In this document: positions 36,520 to 43,926 of the stretch, piece by piece
Position numbering within the stretch: the stretch's first letter is position 1
Layout: each line of letters opens with the position of its first letter
Assembly (NCBI RefSeq): GCF_900142885.1
Contig: NZ_FRCL01000001.1
Span: 100,571-164,570, forward strand
DNA: 64,000 nt
Reading direction: 5' to 3'
From: Flavobacterium xinjiangense
Lineage (GTDB): Bacteria; Bacteroidota; Bacteroidia; Flavobacteriales; Flavobacteriaceae
Made by a program: the position numbers and the translations under genes
The notes under the pieces: model-generated
What the model saw: only the letters and a program-made list of their open reading frames with translations
What the model was told of the DNA's origin: nothing
The model's database searches: none

Positions 36520-38131
36520 CTGAGAGAAACCCATCAACATTTTGATGGGTTTTTTCATTCTTAATACCTTCCTCAACCCCTATAAATACTGAGATTAACT
36601 CAAAAATACCATTCACTTTTTTGGTTAGATACTCTCTATTTTCTGCCCTAATTGACAAACCCTCTGGAAATACTAAATTTTGAATTCTTATTTTGTCTTC
36701 CACATCCCCTCTACCCCAACAATCACTGATGTTTTGAACTTTTTCAACCACTTTTTCGATGTGTTTCTTGTGGTTAGATAATTTTTTTTCGTTCATGTCC
36801 ATTTGATCCTCATTTGCCTTTAATTCTGATTCAAATTGCAATACATATCTATTATATTTTTCATCACCAAAATTTGGGTTGTCAAAGTATCGTTTATCCA
36901 AATTCTCTATTTTCATTTCCAAATCTTTTTTCTTCGCAAGTAAACTCTTCATTTCACTCTTACCCTCAGTGTTCATGGTATCAAAGAGCTTATGCAACTG
37001 CAATTTAAAAGGTTCGATAAATCGAGTGTTAAGTGTATAATTTGATAATAAATTCTCAAAAGAGTTATTTAAACCTTCTGCTTTTGACCTTAGGGTAGTC
37101 GAAGCGTTAAAACTAACATTTGTACACTTTTGACATTTGTAATAATGTTTGTTTTTTATACGAACTTCATAACTTGTAAGCAAGCATCCACATTCACATC
37201 TTAGAAAACCAGTCAGTGGTCTGAACTCATTAATCTTATTTTTGGTATATTCTTTAACTGCATTCCTTTTATTTTTTGAAAGTATGCTATCAACTATTAA
37301 GAAATCTTCTTGACTGACCAATCCTTCCCAATTTCCTTTCACTGGTGCTTCAATTAAAGAGTTTACTAATACTCCGCAGTAAAATGGATTACGCCACATA
37401 GAACTAAGACCTTGCTTTAAGATCTTTAGATTTAATAGTTCCAGTTTTTGTCTAATCACATAATCACGCTCACCCATTAGTTTCCATTTCCAAGCCTTTT
37501 TTAAAAGCTCACCTTCTTCATTTATTGTTATCGACTGCGTTTCTCGAAGCAAAGTGTAATCGGCTACTTTTTTCCCGCGCATAGTATAGCCTCTTGGGGC
37601 TTTACCAAGCCAATTTCCGGCCCTTAGTAAAGCTTTCATTCCAGGAATTGTTTTCTCTAGCCTGTCCATGTTTTCTCTTCTGGCATCTAATAGTTTACTG
37701 TAAATATCTAATTTACTGTATTCATCATTAGTACAAAGTCCCGATGACGTTTCAATTAAATGCACTCCCAATTTATCCACTAGTTCATTGACGATCGCAA
37801 TAGCATTACCGCCAGTTCTCGAAAATCTACTAATAAATTTTATAGCAATTCCAAAAGGTTTCTGTTTTGCATTTTTAACCTCATCTATTAATTTCGTGAA
37901 CTCTTTTCTTGTAAAATCACCCGAAGCACTTTCGTAAGTTCCTCCAAGTATATTTTTCAAAGCATATCCGTTTTTGTTAGCAAATTGAACTATTTCGCTT
38001 CGTTGCTCTTCCAAACTATTATTTACTAACTGCATTTTGGAGCTAACTCTGGTATAACCCCAAATATCCTTTACATCAACCTTTTCTATTAATTTTTCTT
38101 TTTGAAATCTTTTAAAATTTTCTACTCCCAT
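36479..38131 (-). CDS. Large serine recombinase (integrase) ending inside tRNA-fMet
   Basis: 550 residues. Resolvase-type catalytic domain (~22-160: WGYTRVSSKMQ with catalytic Ser30, FISRFSRTGGNA), recombinase domain (GNWLGKAPRGYTMRGK, MWRNPFYCGVLVNS), zinc ribbon (CECGCLL... YYKCQKC, ~317-340) and a coiled coil (~390-470). It cuts and joins DNA through a 5'-phosphoserine for integration or excision. The last ~25 residues are read through the tRNA terminator hairpin (EKTHQNVDGFL) and the antisense of the tRNA (AGTGLEPVTFGL); the stop overlaps the anticodon. This tail is probably a by-product of the attachment site. The small gene upstream is four bases away. Confidence 0.92.
   Translation of the reverse strand: MGVENFKRFQKEKLIEKVDVKDIWGYTRVSSKMQLVNNSLEEQRSEIVQFANKNGYALKNILGGTYESASGDFTRKEFTKLIDEVKNAKQKPFGIAIKFISRFSRTGGNAIAIVNELVDKLGVHLIETSSGLCTNDEYSKLDIYSKLLDARRENMDRLEKTIPGMKALLRAGNWLGKAPRGYTMRGKKVADYTLLRETQSITINEEGELLKKAWKWKLMGERDYVIRQKLELLNLKILKQGLSSMWRNPFYCGVLVNSLIEAPVKGNWEGLVSQEDFLIVDSILSKNKRNAVKEYTKNKINEFRPLTGFLRCECGCLLTSYEVRIKNKHYYKCQKCTNVSFNASTTLRSKAEGLNNSFENLLSNYTLNTRFIEPFKLQLHKLFDTMNTEGKSEMKSLLAKKKDLEMKIENLDKRYFDNPNFGDEKYNRYVLQFESELKANEDQMDMNEKKLSNHKKHIEKVVEKVQNISDCWGRGDVEDKIRIQNLVFPEGLSIRAENREYLTKKVNGIFELISVFIGVEEGIKNEKTHQNVDGFLSVAGTGLEPVTFGL
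36527..36555 (+). terminator. Terminator of the tRNA-fMet pair
   Basis: AAACCCATCAA / TTGATGGGTTT with a four-base loop, followed by T. The hairpin is also inside the coding sequence of the antisense recombinase gene. Confidence 0.85.
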
Positions 38132-38135
38132 AATT

Positions 38136-38405
38136 CTATTCCTTTAAATTATATACCACTACTGCTAATTGAAATAAACTTTCAATTATCTCATTAGTCT
38201 CCGATTCTGATATTTCATCAAAACCTTTACATTTTCTTAATTCTTCAATCGTTAATTTATCTTGATTGTTTTCTCCTGTCTTTTTTGCATCGCAAAACAT
38301 TCTTTTTCTCAATTTAAGAGTTAAACACAGTCCCTCTGTCTTTAACATTTCCAAAGCTTTCTCTGGAATGATTCTTCTACTTTCATTTTCATCATCATTT
38401 CTCAT
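38136..38405 (-). CDS. Small protein upstream of the recombinase, unknown
   Basis: 89 residues from MRNDDENESRRIIPEKALEM; a further ATG at 38423 is less likely because a hairpin directly abuts it, whereas GAAAGGATC lies at ribosome-binding distance before 38405. Helical, charged, with CLTLKLRKRMFCDAKK and a C-terminal helix. It ends four bases before the recombinase start, so it may be a recombinase accessory or directionality factor; that role is inferred only from position. Confidence 0.6.
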   Translation of the reverse strand: MRNDDENESRRIIPEKALEMLKTEGLCLTLKLRKRMFCDAKKTGENNQDKLTIEELRKCKGFDEISESETNEIIESLFQLAVVVYNLKE

Positions 38406-38424
38406 TTTTAAGATCCTTTCCATT

Positions 38425-38451
38425 AAAAAAAGACCAATAATGGTCTTTTTT
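38425..38451. terminator. Bidirectional hairpin upstream of the recombinase operon
   Basis: AAAAAAGACCA / TGGTCTTTTTT with a four-base loop and A/T tracts on both sides. It could end transcripts from the cluster upstream or attenuate the recombinase operon. Confidence 0.75.
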
Positions 38452-38536
38452 GTTCAACAATCATTTATCGTTATAAAGATAAGATCTTGATTTCTAATGT
38501 TCATAAGTAAAATATATCTATGATGGCTGTGGATTG

Positions 38537-38893
38537 TTATTCTTTGAGAATATTTTCAACCTCATTTCCAGAATCTGGAGGAAACAAAATGCTGATTTCA
38601 TTTAGTAGTTCAAATTCATCTATTGGAAATAATTGCAAGGCAATCTCCAAAATAAGCCCAACATCAATCGACTGGCCCTCTATTGTATCAGGAACTTTAG
38701 CTCCATCATGATCCAGAGCCACAATACATAATTTCATCAGATTTCTTATGACCGAGGCAAGTTCGTAATAATCATATACTCTTATTTTTGCGGTATGAAT
38801 CCCGCTTTTATCTTCAACAGGTCTCAAAGTATTGAGACAATTGGAAGTTAATCTTTTAATAGTTTCTAGCTTTTCAATTTCATCTATTTCCAT
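38537..38893 (-). CDS. Unrecognised protein, last gene of accessory cluster
   Basis: 118 residues, mostly helical (MEIDEIEKLETIKRLTSN, VYDYYELASVIRNLMKLCIV, IDVGLILEIALQLFPIDEFELLNEI). No family recognised; no signal or membrane segment. The start is 45 bp after the stop of the 539-residue gene, same strand, so it is probably part of the same transcript, which ends at the hairpin near 38451. Confidence 0.65.
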   Translation of the reverse strand: MEIDEIEKLETIKRLTSNCLNTLRPVEDKSGIHTAKIRVYDYYELASVIRNLMKLCIVALDHDGAKVPDTIEGQSIDVGLILEIALQLFPIDEFELLNEISILFPPDSGNEVENILKE

Positions 38894-38938
38894 GATCTTG
38901 ATTTTTTAAATCGGTTAATTTTATTCAATAAAAATGTA

Positions 38939-40558
38939 TCAGTCTTGCTTAAAGGGCAATAGTAATCCGTCTTCAATAACCAAATTGTGCAGTTCAGACA
39001 TCAATTTCTCAACAACAACGTTCATCTGATTAACCTCCTCTTTGTTGAGCTTTGACAACTTATGATGAAGAATCATATGTCTATCCAAATAAGGAAAGAA
39101 ATCCGTCCAAAACTGCTCTATTATATAATTATACTTTTTCATGTCGGCATCGGCATAAATACATAATTGCCATAATGTTTGATTAGACAGATAATTAGGC
39201 AGGTAATAAGTCTTAATAAAAATATATGTTCTACAAAAGGACATAAAAAACAATGTAAAAAGGGAATCTAAACCTTGGTAGTTTTCTTTTGTATCATTAA
39301 CTATTGTGAAAAATTGTAAGGCAATGTCCTTCGTCGGCTTATAATAAAAATGTAAATCAGCATGATAAGGATTGTGAGGCACCTCCCAATGAAATTCAGG
39401 AAGGTATTCGTTGGATGAATATGTCAAGTATTTGCCTTGTATAATTTTGGAAAAGAAACTTTGATGCTGATACAAATTAGTTTGTATCCAGTAACGGCTG
39501 TGGCTTAACAAAACGAAATCATATTTTTTTCCTGTTTTGCTTTTTAGAAACTGAGTGATTAATTTTAATTTTTCATTGCCAGCACCCATAGCTATAAGCA
39601 TCAGATAATAAGTCGTTTTTTCATGGTCAGTAATTTGATGATATAAGTAGATCTGTTCGACTTCAACCGAGTTTAATATGGTTTCTATTGCAACGCTGAG
39701 AATTATATCATTAGGTTTGTCATCAATTTGAGATACAACATCGTGTCTTTCAAATAATCCTTTTTTTATCAATTTCTTTAATTGGTCAAACCGTTCTTCG
39801 ATAAGACAATAGAGGCTTTGTTCGGCAATTCCAACTGCTTCATACATTTCATTTTTATATATTGCCTCATCATCATTGATGGAAGCTTCTTTTGCTTTAA
39901 CAAACAGATCAATAAGATAATATTTGCTGTGGCTGTTTCTTACGAAGTATTTTTGAATATCAGGAATGTACTCTATAAGGTTAGTGATCCTTTCATCTAG
40001 ATTTAACGAAGCAGACCTATTTCCTGAATACAGTTCTTCCAAATATTCAAGATCATATTCAATCAATCTTGAATACGATGTAAAAACACTGTTTGAAGAA
40101 CCTTCTGAAATCAGATTTTGGACATGAGACAAATGAAGATCGTAATCGTGATGAAAATGATCTTCAAACATATTAAACCTCTTCTTGTACTTCTTCCAAT
40201 CCCTTTTAATGATAAGCGGATTTTCCAACTCTTTATTTTGGTAGATAATAGCTGAAGGCTGGCAGTAAAATTCAATAAACGGATGTCCTAAAGAAAATCT
40301 ATGATGAAGCCTTTCAGAGTAAATGAAATAGACATAGATCTGATAGCGTTTTTTAACTTTTTCTACCCATTTGTTCTGTTGTAGCTCTTGTGCATCTATA
40401 TTTTTTTCGATGTGGATAATAAGATATGAAAACACGAAAGAGGGCTGTCTGGTAAAAAACATCTGAATGATACTATGCTGATTAACCAACTGTCTCAGGA
40501 TATTTTCTAAAAACTCATTTTCGAGTTTTGGAAATGAAAGTTTTTTTGAAGTTTTCAC
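38939..40558 (-). CDS. Unrecognised 539-residue protein
   Basis: I chose the GTG at 40558, which overlaps the upstream stop (GTGA), giving VKTSKKLSFPKLENEFLENI at the start; an ATG further upstream would bury the preceding gene. It is rich in aromatic residues and His (DHFHHDYDLHLSH; FHWEVPHNPYHADLHFYYKP) and helical at the end (EVNQMNVVVEKLMSELHNLVIEDG). No nucleotide-binding or nuclease motif is evident to me. Coupled to the 210-residue protein, so the two probably act together. Confidence 0.7.
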   Translation of the reverse strand: MKTSKKLSFPKLENEFLENILRQLVNQHSIIQMFFTRQPSFVFSYLIIHIEKNIDAQELQQNKWVEKVKKRYQIYVYFIYSERLHHRFSLGHPFIEFYCQPSAIIYQNKELENPLIIKRDWKKYKKRFNMFEDHFHHDYDLHLSHVQNLISEGSSNSVFTSYSRLIEYDLEYLEELYSGNRSASLNLDERITNLIEYIPDIQKYFVRNSHSKYYLIDLFVKAKEASINDDEAIYKNEMYEAVGIAEQSLYCLIEERFDQLKKLIKKGLFERHDVVSQIDDKPNDIILSVAIETILNSVEVEQIYLYHQITDHEKTTYYLMLIAMGAGNEKLKLITQFLKSKTGKKYDFVLLSHSRYWIQTNLYQHQSFFSKIIQGKYLTYSSNEYLPEFHWEVPHNPYHADLHFYYKPTKDIALQFFTIVNDTKENYQGLDSLFTLFFMSFCRTYIFIKTYYLPNYLSNQTLWQLCIYADADMKKYNYIIEQFWTDFFPYLDRHMILHHKLSKLNKEEVNQMNVVVEKLMSELHNLVIEDGLLLPFKQD

Positions 40559-41187
40559 AATGTCATGTTTTTGAGGTTTTGACCAGGATTGTTGAAATAA
40601 GTATAAACTGATTCTAAAAATAGACGGGCTAATACAAACCAAACCATCAGGTCAATGTGTTCCTGCAATTCAGGATTGCTTTCCAGATCTATTGCTTTTT
40701 TTAAATCAAAATCAAAGTATTGAATTCTCTGCTGAAACTTTTCGTAATAGTCTTCTCCGACCACAGATACGATGATAATGAGTAGTTCGTTTATGAACTG
40801 GGAAGAAGTAATCGAATTTAAGATATACCTTAGACTATCAAATCTATTATCATCTGGATTTGAATTTTCTTTTAATTCATAACAAAAATGTATCAGTAAT
40901 TGCAGGCACGACAGCAATCCTGCCGTCTTGATGTCCTGCTTCTTTGTATCAGTGATCTCAATATTGCCAGAAAGCAATTGTTCCAAGTCATATTCCTGCA
41001 AGAGATCAGGATATCTGTCCAGCAATAAATCCAGTTTGGGATTATTTAATTTGTCGAGAAGTCCGGAAATTCCTCTTTCAAGATTTAGCTTTTCTGAATC
41101 ATGCAGTAGCATACTCAATGCTGTCTTTGCCTGTCCAATGGATTTTACAAGCCTTTTTTCTTTCTTAAAGTTTTTATCATTTTTCAT
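40555..41187 (-). CDS. Unrecognised 210-residue helical protein
   Basis: Basic N-terminus (MKNDKNFKKEKRLVKSIGQAKTAL) then mainly helices (LLDRYPDLLQEYDLEQLLSGN, FINELLIIIVSVVGEDYYEKFQQR, HIDLMVWFVLARLFLESVYTYF). The stop overlaps the GTG of the next gene by four bases. An operator-like repeat (41228-41263) lies ~40 bp upstream of its start. Function unknown. Confidence 0.7.
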   Translation of the reverse strand: MKNDKNFKKEKRLVKSIGQAKTALSMLLHDSEKLNLERGISGLLDKLNNPKLDLLLDRYPDLLQEYDLEQLLSGNIEITDTKKQDIKTAGLLSCLQLLIHFCYELKENSNPDDNRFDSLRYILNSITSSQFINELLIIIVSVVGEDYYEKFQQRIQYFDFDLKKAIDLESNPELQEHIDLMVWFVLARLFLESVYTYFNNPGQNLKNMTL

Positions 41188-41227
41188 ATCAAAAAATTTA
41201 GCTTTAGTAAAGTTGGGAATGTGTAAA

Positions 41228-41263
41228 GGGATAATCTATTCCGTTACGGGATATTTTATCTTC
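41228..41263 (-). promoter_or_regulatory. Operator-like repeat, copy 1
   Basis: GGATAATCTATTCCGTTACGG followed by GATATTTTATCT. A near copy occurs at 41856-41890. Both lie about 41-46 bp upstream of a minus-strand start codon in this cluster. Confidence 0.5.
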
Positions 41264-41810
41264 AAGGCTGCTCAACATTTTTAATCTTTTCAACGCCTCT
41301 TTCACGTATAAGCTGGCTTGCATCCAGCATTTTGATTAAATGGATATAGGGCGTCATCAGATCACAATCAAATTCTATGGCACTAGGAGATAAAGACAGA
41401 TGTGTGATTTCGCATAAGAAGAATTCGAAGTCATCTAAGGATTTCGCTGCAAATGCATTTTGGAAGACAATAAAAGGATCGATGTACTCTTCCGCTGTAA
41501 GAGAAGCTTGATGGAGAATTGACCTGCGCTCAGATGACAGCTCATTCACTTTCCATTTTTTATTTTTGTATTGCAGACAAAAACAAGCTTTAATAAAAGA
41601 GCGAAGTGCAGTATAGAAAACAAAGACTTCTCCCGGATAATCTTTTTTATACACTTTCTCTTTATTGATATAAAACACCGCTTCGCATAAAGTCTGTTTA
41701 TAGTAATCAAGATGCGCATAGTCAAAAAATGCAGTAACGACCTCAAACGGGTTTTCTATCTCATAGGCTACCCAAAAATTAGTTTCAAAGGATATTTTAT
41801 TCTTTTTCAT
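41262..41810 (-). CDS. Unrecognised 182-residue protein, first gene of cluster
   Basis: MKKNKISFETNFWVAYEIEN at the start, then mixed alpha/beta with many Phe/Tyr (FDYAHLDYYKQTLCEAVFYI; VFVFYTALRSFIKACFCL). No known domain recognised. It begins the minus-strand run of four genes and faces an XRE regulator across a 180 bp divergent promoter region. Its 3' end carries operator-like repeat copy 1. Confidence 0.7.
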   Translation of the reverse strand: MKKNKISFETNFWVAYEIENPFEVVTAFFDYAHLDYYKQTLCEAVFYINKEKVYKKDYPGEVFVFYTALRSFIKACFCLQYKNKKWKVNELSSERRSILHQASLTAEEYIDPFIVFQNAFAAKSLDDFEFFLCEITHLSLSPSAIEFDCDLMTPYIHLIKMLDASQLIRERGVEKIKNVEQP

Positions 41811-41855
41811 AATCAGAAGATTTAATATTGACTAGCGAAGTTCTATTCTTTGAAG

Positions 41856-41890
41856 AGGATAATCTATACGAAATGCGGATATAATATCTG
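41856..41890. promoter_or_regulatory. Operator-like repeat, copy 2, in divergent promoter
   Basis: AGGATAATCTATACGAAATG then CGGATATAATATCTG, related to 41228-41263. Two further GGATATTTTA-type words follow at ~41899-41918. The XRE protein next door is the natural candidate to bind here (inference). Confidence 0.5.
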
Positions 41891-41920
41891 ATAAAATGGA
41901 TATTTTACAGGATATTTTTT

Positions 41921-41928
41921 TATCTTTG
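41921..41928 (+). promoter_or_regulatory. -7 box of XRE regulator gene
   Basis: TATCTTTG, matching TAnnTTTG, 62 bp before the start codon. No TTG at the usual upstream distance, so it may need an activator or be weak. Confidence 0.5.
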
Positions 41929-41990
41929 AAACTCAGACTTTTTAATCCAAATGGCTTTACCTTTGAGCCTTTAGAAAATTGATACTCATT

Positions 41991-42395
41991 ATGGAACAGA
42001 AAATACATCAGGGAAGAAACGTAAAACGCTTCAGAGAAATGCTTGGCATCAAACAGGAAGCATTGGCTTTTGATCTGGGAAATGACTGGAATCAAAAAAA
42101 AATTTCTATGCTGGAGCAAAAAGATTTAATTGAAGATGATATACTTAGGCAAATCTCAGATGCATTGAAAATTCCCGTGGAAGCTTTTCAGAATTTTGAT
42201 GAGGAACAAGCAATAAATATTATTTCGAATACTTTTGGAGATAATGCTTGTGTTGGAAATCCTAATTCTACATTCAACTTCAATTCTATCCAAGAGTTAA
42301 AAAAACTTCACGAAGAAAAGATTGCTTTATATGAAAGGATGTTGAAGGAGAAAGATGAAATGATGGCAAGGCTTGAAAAATTAATCAATAAATAA
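41991..42395 (+). CDS. XRE-family HTH regulator
   Basis: 134 residues from the ATG of MEQKIHQGRNVKRFREMLGI. The HTH_3 domain covers ~7-65 (KQEALAFDLGNDWNQKKISMLEQ). The second half is a long helix (IQELKKLHEEKIALYERMLKEKDEMMARLEKL), likely a dimer coiled coil. A typical Bacteroidota accessory-element regulator, divergent from the unrecognised cluster, which it may repress. Confidence 0.85.
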   Translation: MEQKIHQGRNVKRFREMLGIKQEALAFDLGNDWNQKKISMLEQKDLIEDDILRQISDALKIPVEAFQNFDEEQAINIISNTFGDNACVGNPNSTFNFNSIQELKKLHEEKIALYERMLKEKDEMMARLEKLINK

Positions 42396-42471
42396 TTTCG
42401 GAATAATTCAAATTCATATTTGGAAAAACTAAATGCGAAATAATCATTTATAAAAGATATATTAATTCCAC

Positions 42472-42498
42472 AAAGAGACTCTCGAGTCTCTTTTTTGT
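42472..42498 (+). terminator. Terminator after XRE gene
   Basis: AAAGAGACT / AGTCTCTTT with a CTCG loop, followed by six T. Confidence 0.85.
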
Positions 42499-42541
42499 TT
42501 TGGAACATTATTTGCTCTAATAGATTACCAAAAACTATCAC

Positions 42542-42799
42542 ATGAATAAAACTATAAAGCTTCGAATAAAAAGGGAAATTGACAGAGATATTGAACTTAA
42601 AATATTAAAATTAAAAGGTTCTTTAATTACTAAAGGTTTTACCGAAATTATTCACATTGCAGATGAAAATACAGAGTATTATCTTAACTCATTTTCCACT
42701 TCACCTGAGAATAAAAAAGAAGTAGAACATTTCGTTTTAGACTATATCACAAATCATGATCTTTCTGACACCATTACGTTACTTCAAGAAAGCAATTAA
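42542..42799 (+). CDS. Small protein of unknown function
   Basis: 85 residues: KTIKLRIKREIDRDIELKIL, HIADENTEYYLNSFSTSPEN, VEHFVLDYITNHDLSDTITL. Charged, no membrane segment, no family recognised. It stands between the XRE terminator and the inverted-repeat region upstream of the mobilization genes. Confidence 0.6.
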   Translation: MNKTIKLRIKREIDRDIELKILKLKGSLITKGFTEIIHIADENTEYYLNSFSTSPENKKEVEHFVLDYITNHDLSDTITLLQESN

Positions 42800-42831
42800 A
42801 TAATTTTTGACTGCGAGAATTTTTTCAAATC

Positions 42832-42873
42832 ATGTGCAAAAACCTTCCTGAAAACAGTCAGAATTTTGCACAT
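42832..42873. repeat. Inverted repeat 1 of the pre-mobilization region
   Basis: Ten-base perfect arms ATGTGCAAAA / TTTTGCACAT around 22 bases. It could be the terminator of the small gene upstream, although no T tract follows directly. Confidence 0.6.
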
Positions 42874-42890
42874 TAATTAAAATATATTCA

Positions 42891-42979
42891 TTTGAAAAAG
42901 TACGCTCCCTTATTCAAGATTAATAATTATTTAGGAATATTTTCTTCTGTATTGAAATAAGGGAGCGTACACTTTCAAA
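42891..42979. repeat. Inverted repeat 2 (27-base arms)
   Basis: Arms TTTGAAAAAGTACGCTCCCT plus TATTCAA (42891-42917) and its complement (42952-42979). There are 15 perfectly matched central bases (GTACGCTCCCTTATT) plus flanking matches; only two mismatches and one bulge. The spacer is 34 bases and AT-rich. Confidence 0.75.
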
Positions 42980-43070
42980 GACCTCTGAAATAAATATTCT
43001 TAAAGCTTTACAATCTCCTAAAGACCTTAAAAATATTCCGTTAAAAAATCACAAAAAGTACAACTAAGGT

Positions 43071-43168
43071 ATTGGACATTCATCAACTGCGTGCCCATAA
43101 TGTCAACGCTCATTCTTCGCAGTGCCACCCTTCGGGACTTATAGCACTCCGTTTGATGCATATCCAAT
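43071..43168. ncRNA. Candidate structured element 3, possible RNA or oriT part
   Basis: Outer helix ATTGGACATTCATCAA (43071-43086) with TTGATGCATATCCAAT (43153-43168), 14 of 16 paired. Inside are AGTGC / GCACT (43121-43125 with 43144-43148) over a CCCTTCGGG turn, and an alternative CTGCG / CGCAG. There is no coding frame. Whether it acts as RNA or as DNA cannot be decided from sequence. Confidence 0.45.
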
Positions 43169-43322
43169 TTTGTATTGCTTTCTTTTTTTTCTTTTTCTTT
43201 TGAAAAAAGTTTTGGCAGTCTGACTGAATCAAAAACGAATATTTCCTCCTATTTATCGAAGACATTTCATAGGCAATATTTACCCATGATTGTTTATGTC
43301 AAACACTAGCTTTAAATTAGCC

Positions 43323-43446
43323 TTTATCCTTTGAAAAACTGAAAGATTGCAACGTTCCTGCAATCGGCCAGATGAACGGTTGTCGGACAACCGGATCTGG
43401 CTACTCTATCCTCGGAACTCGGGAGCAGTGACACTGAAAGGATAAA
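43323..43446. ncRNA. Candidate multi-helix structured element 4 upstream of mobilization genes
   Basis: Closed by a perfect 10-bp helix TTTATCCTTT (43323-43332) / AAAGGATAAA (43437-43446). Inside are GATTGCA / TGCAATC (43345-43365), and a long hairpin GCCAGAT...ATCTGGC (43367-43401) stacked on CGGTTGTC / GACAACCG. A small palindrome CAGTGACACTG follows (43426-43436). This is a multi-branch layout typical of structured RNA, or of a relaxase-recognised transfer origin. It lies 85 bp before the mobC-like start codon. Confidence 0.5.
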
Positions 43447-43530
43447 AAGAGTATAAAAACACGAAAATGAAGCGTAGCAAATTTACGAATACCTATAAAA
43501 AATGATTTGAATTAATGAGTAAAACGAAAG

Positions 43531-43926
43531 ATGATGGAAAGAGAAAATTCAAACAGAACACGCAGAATCACACTGCGCCTGACACCCGCCGAATATGCAA
43601 AAATAGAAAACAGGTGCAAGACTAGTACCTGCCGTAAGCTGAGCGATTATGTCCGCAAGCATCTATTTGACAAGTCCATTACTACCTATTACAGAAATCA
43701 GTCATTGGATGATTTTATCGAAGAAACGGTACTGCTCCGCAATGAGCTGAGCGCTATCGGAAACAATCTAAATCAGGTCGTAAAAAAGATGCATACCCTG
43801 CAACAAATTCCTGAATTCAGGGAATGGATTATACGTTATGAAATAGAGAAACAAATCTTTAAAAGTAAGATAGATTTGATTGAAAGGCACACTTCTAAAA
43901 TCACGGACAAATGGTTTCAATCATAA
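43531..43926 (+). CDS. MobC-like relaxosome accessory protein
   Basis: 131 residues. Basic ribbon-helix-helix-like N-terminus (TRRITLRLTPAEYAKIENRC; RKLSDYVRKHLF) and the MobC-type segment LLRNELSAIGNNLNQVVKKM (~72-91). Binds near oriT and helps the relaxase nick. It overlaps the relaxase gene by 16 bases, the usual order in Bacteroidota mobilizable elements. Confidence 0.85.
   Translation: MMERENSNRTRRITLRLTPAEYAKIENRCKTSTCRKLSDYVRKHLFDKSITTYYRNQSLDDFIEETVLLRNELSAIGNNLNQVVKKMHTLQQIPEFREWIIRYEIEKQIFKSKIDLIERHTSKITDKWFQS

Noticed and set aside
40559..40642. Upstream ATG start for the 539-residue gene
   Set aside because: It would overlap the preceding gene by 88 bases; the GTG at 40558 overlaps its stop by four, the usual coupled arrangement.
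41832..42119. Minus-strand 95-codon frame
   Set aside because: It is antisense to the XRE gene and its promoter; the XRE product has a clear domain.
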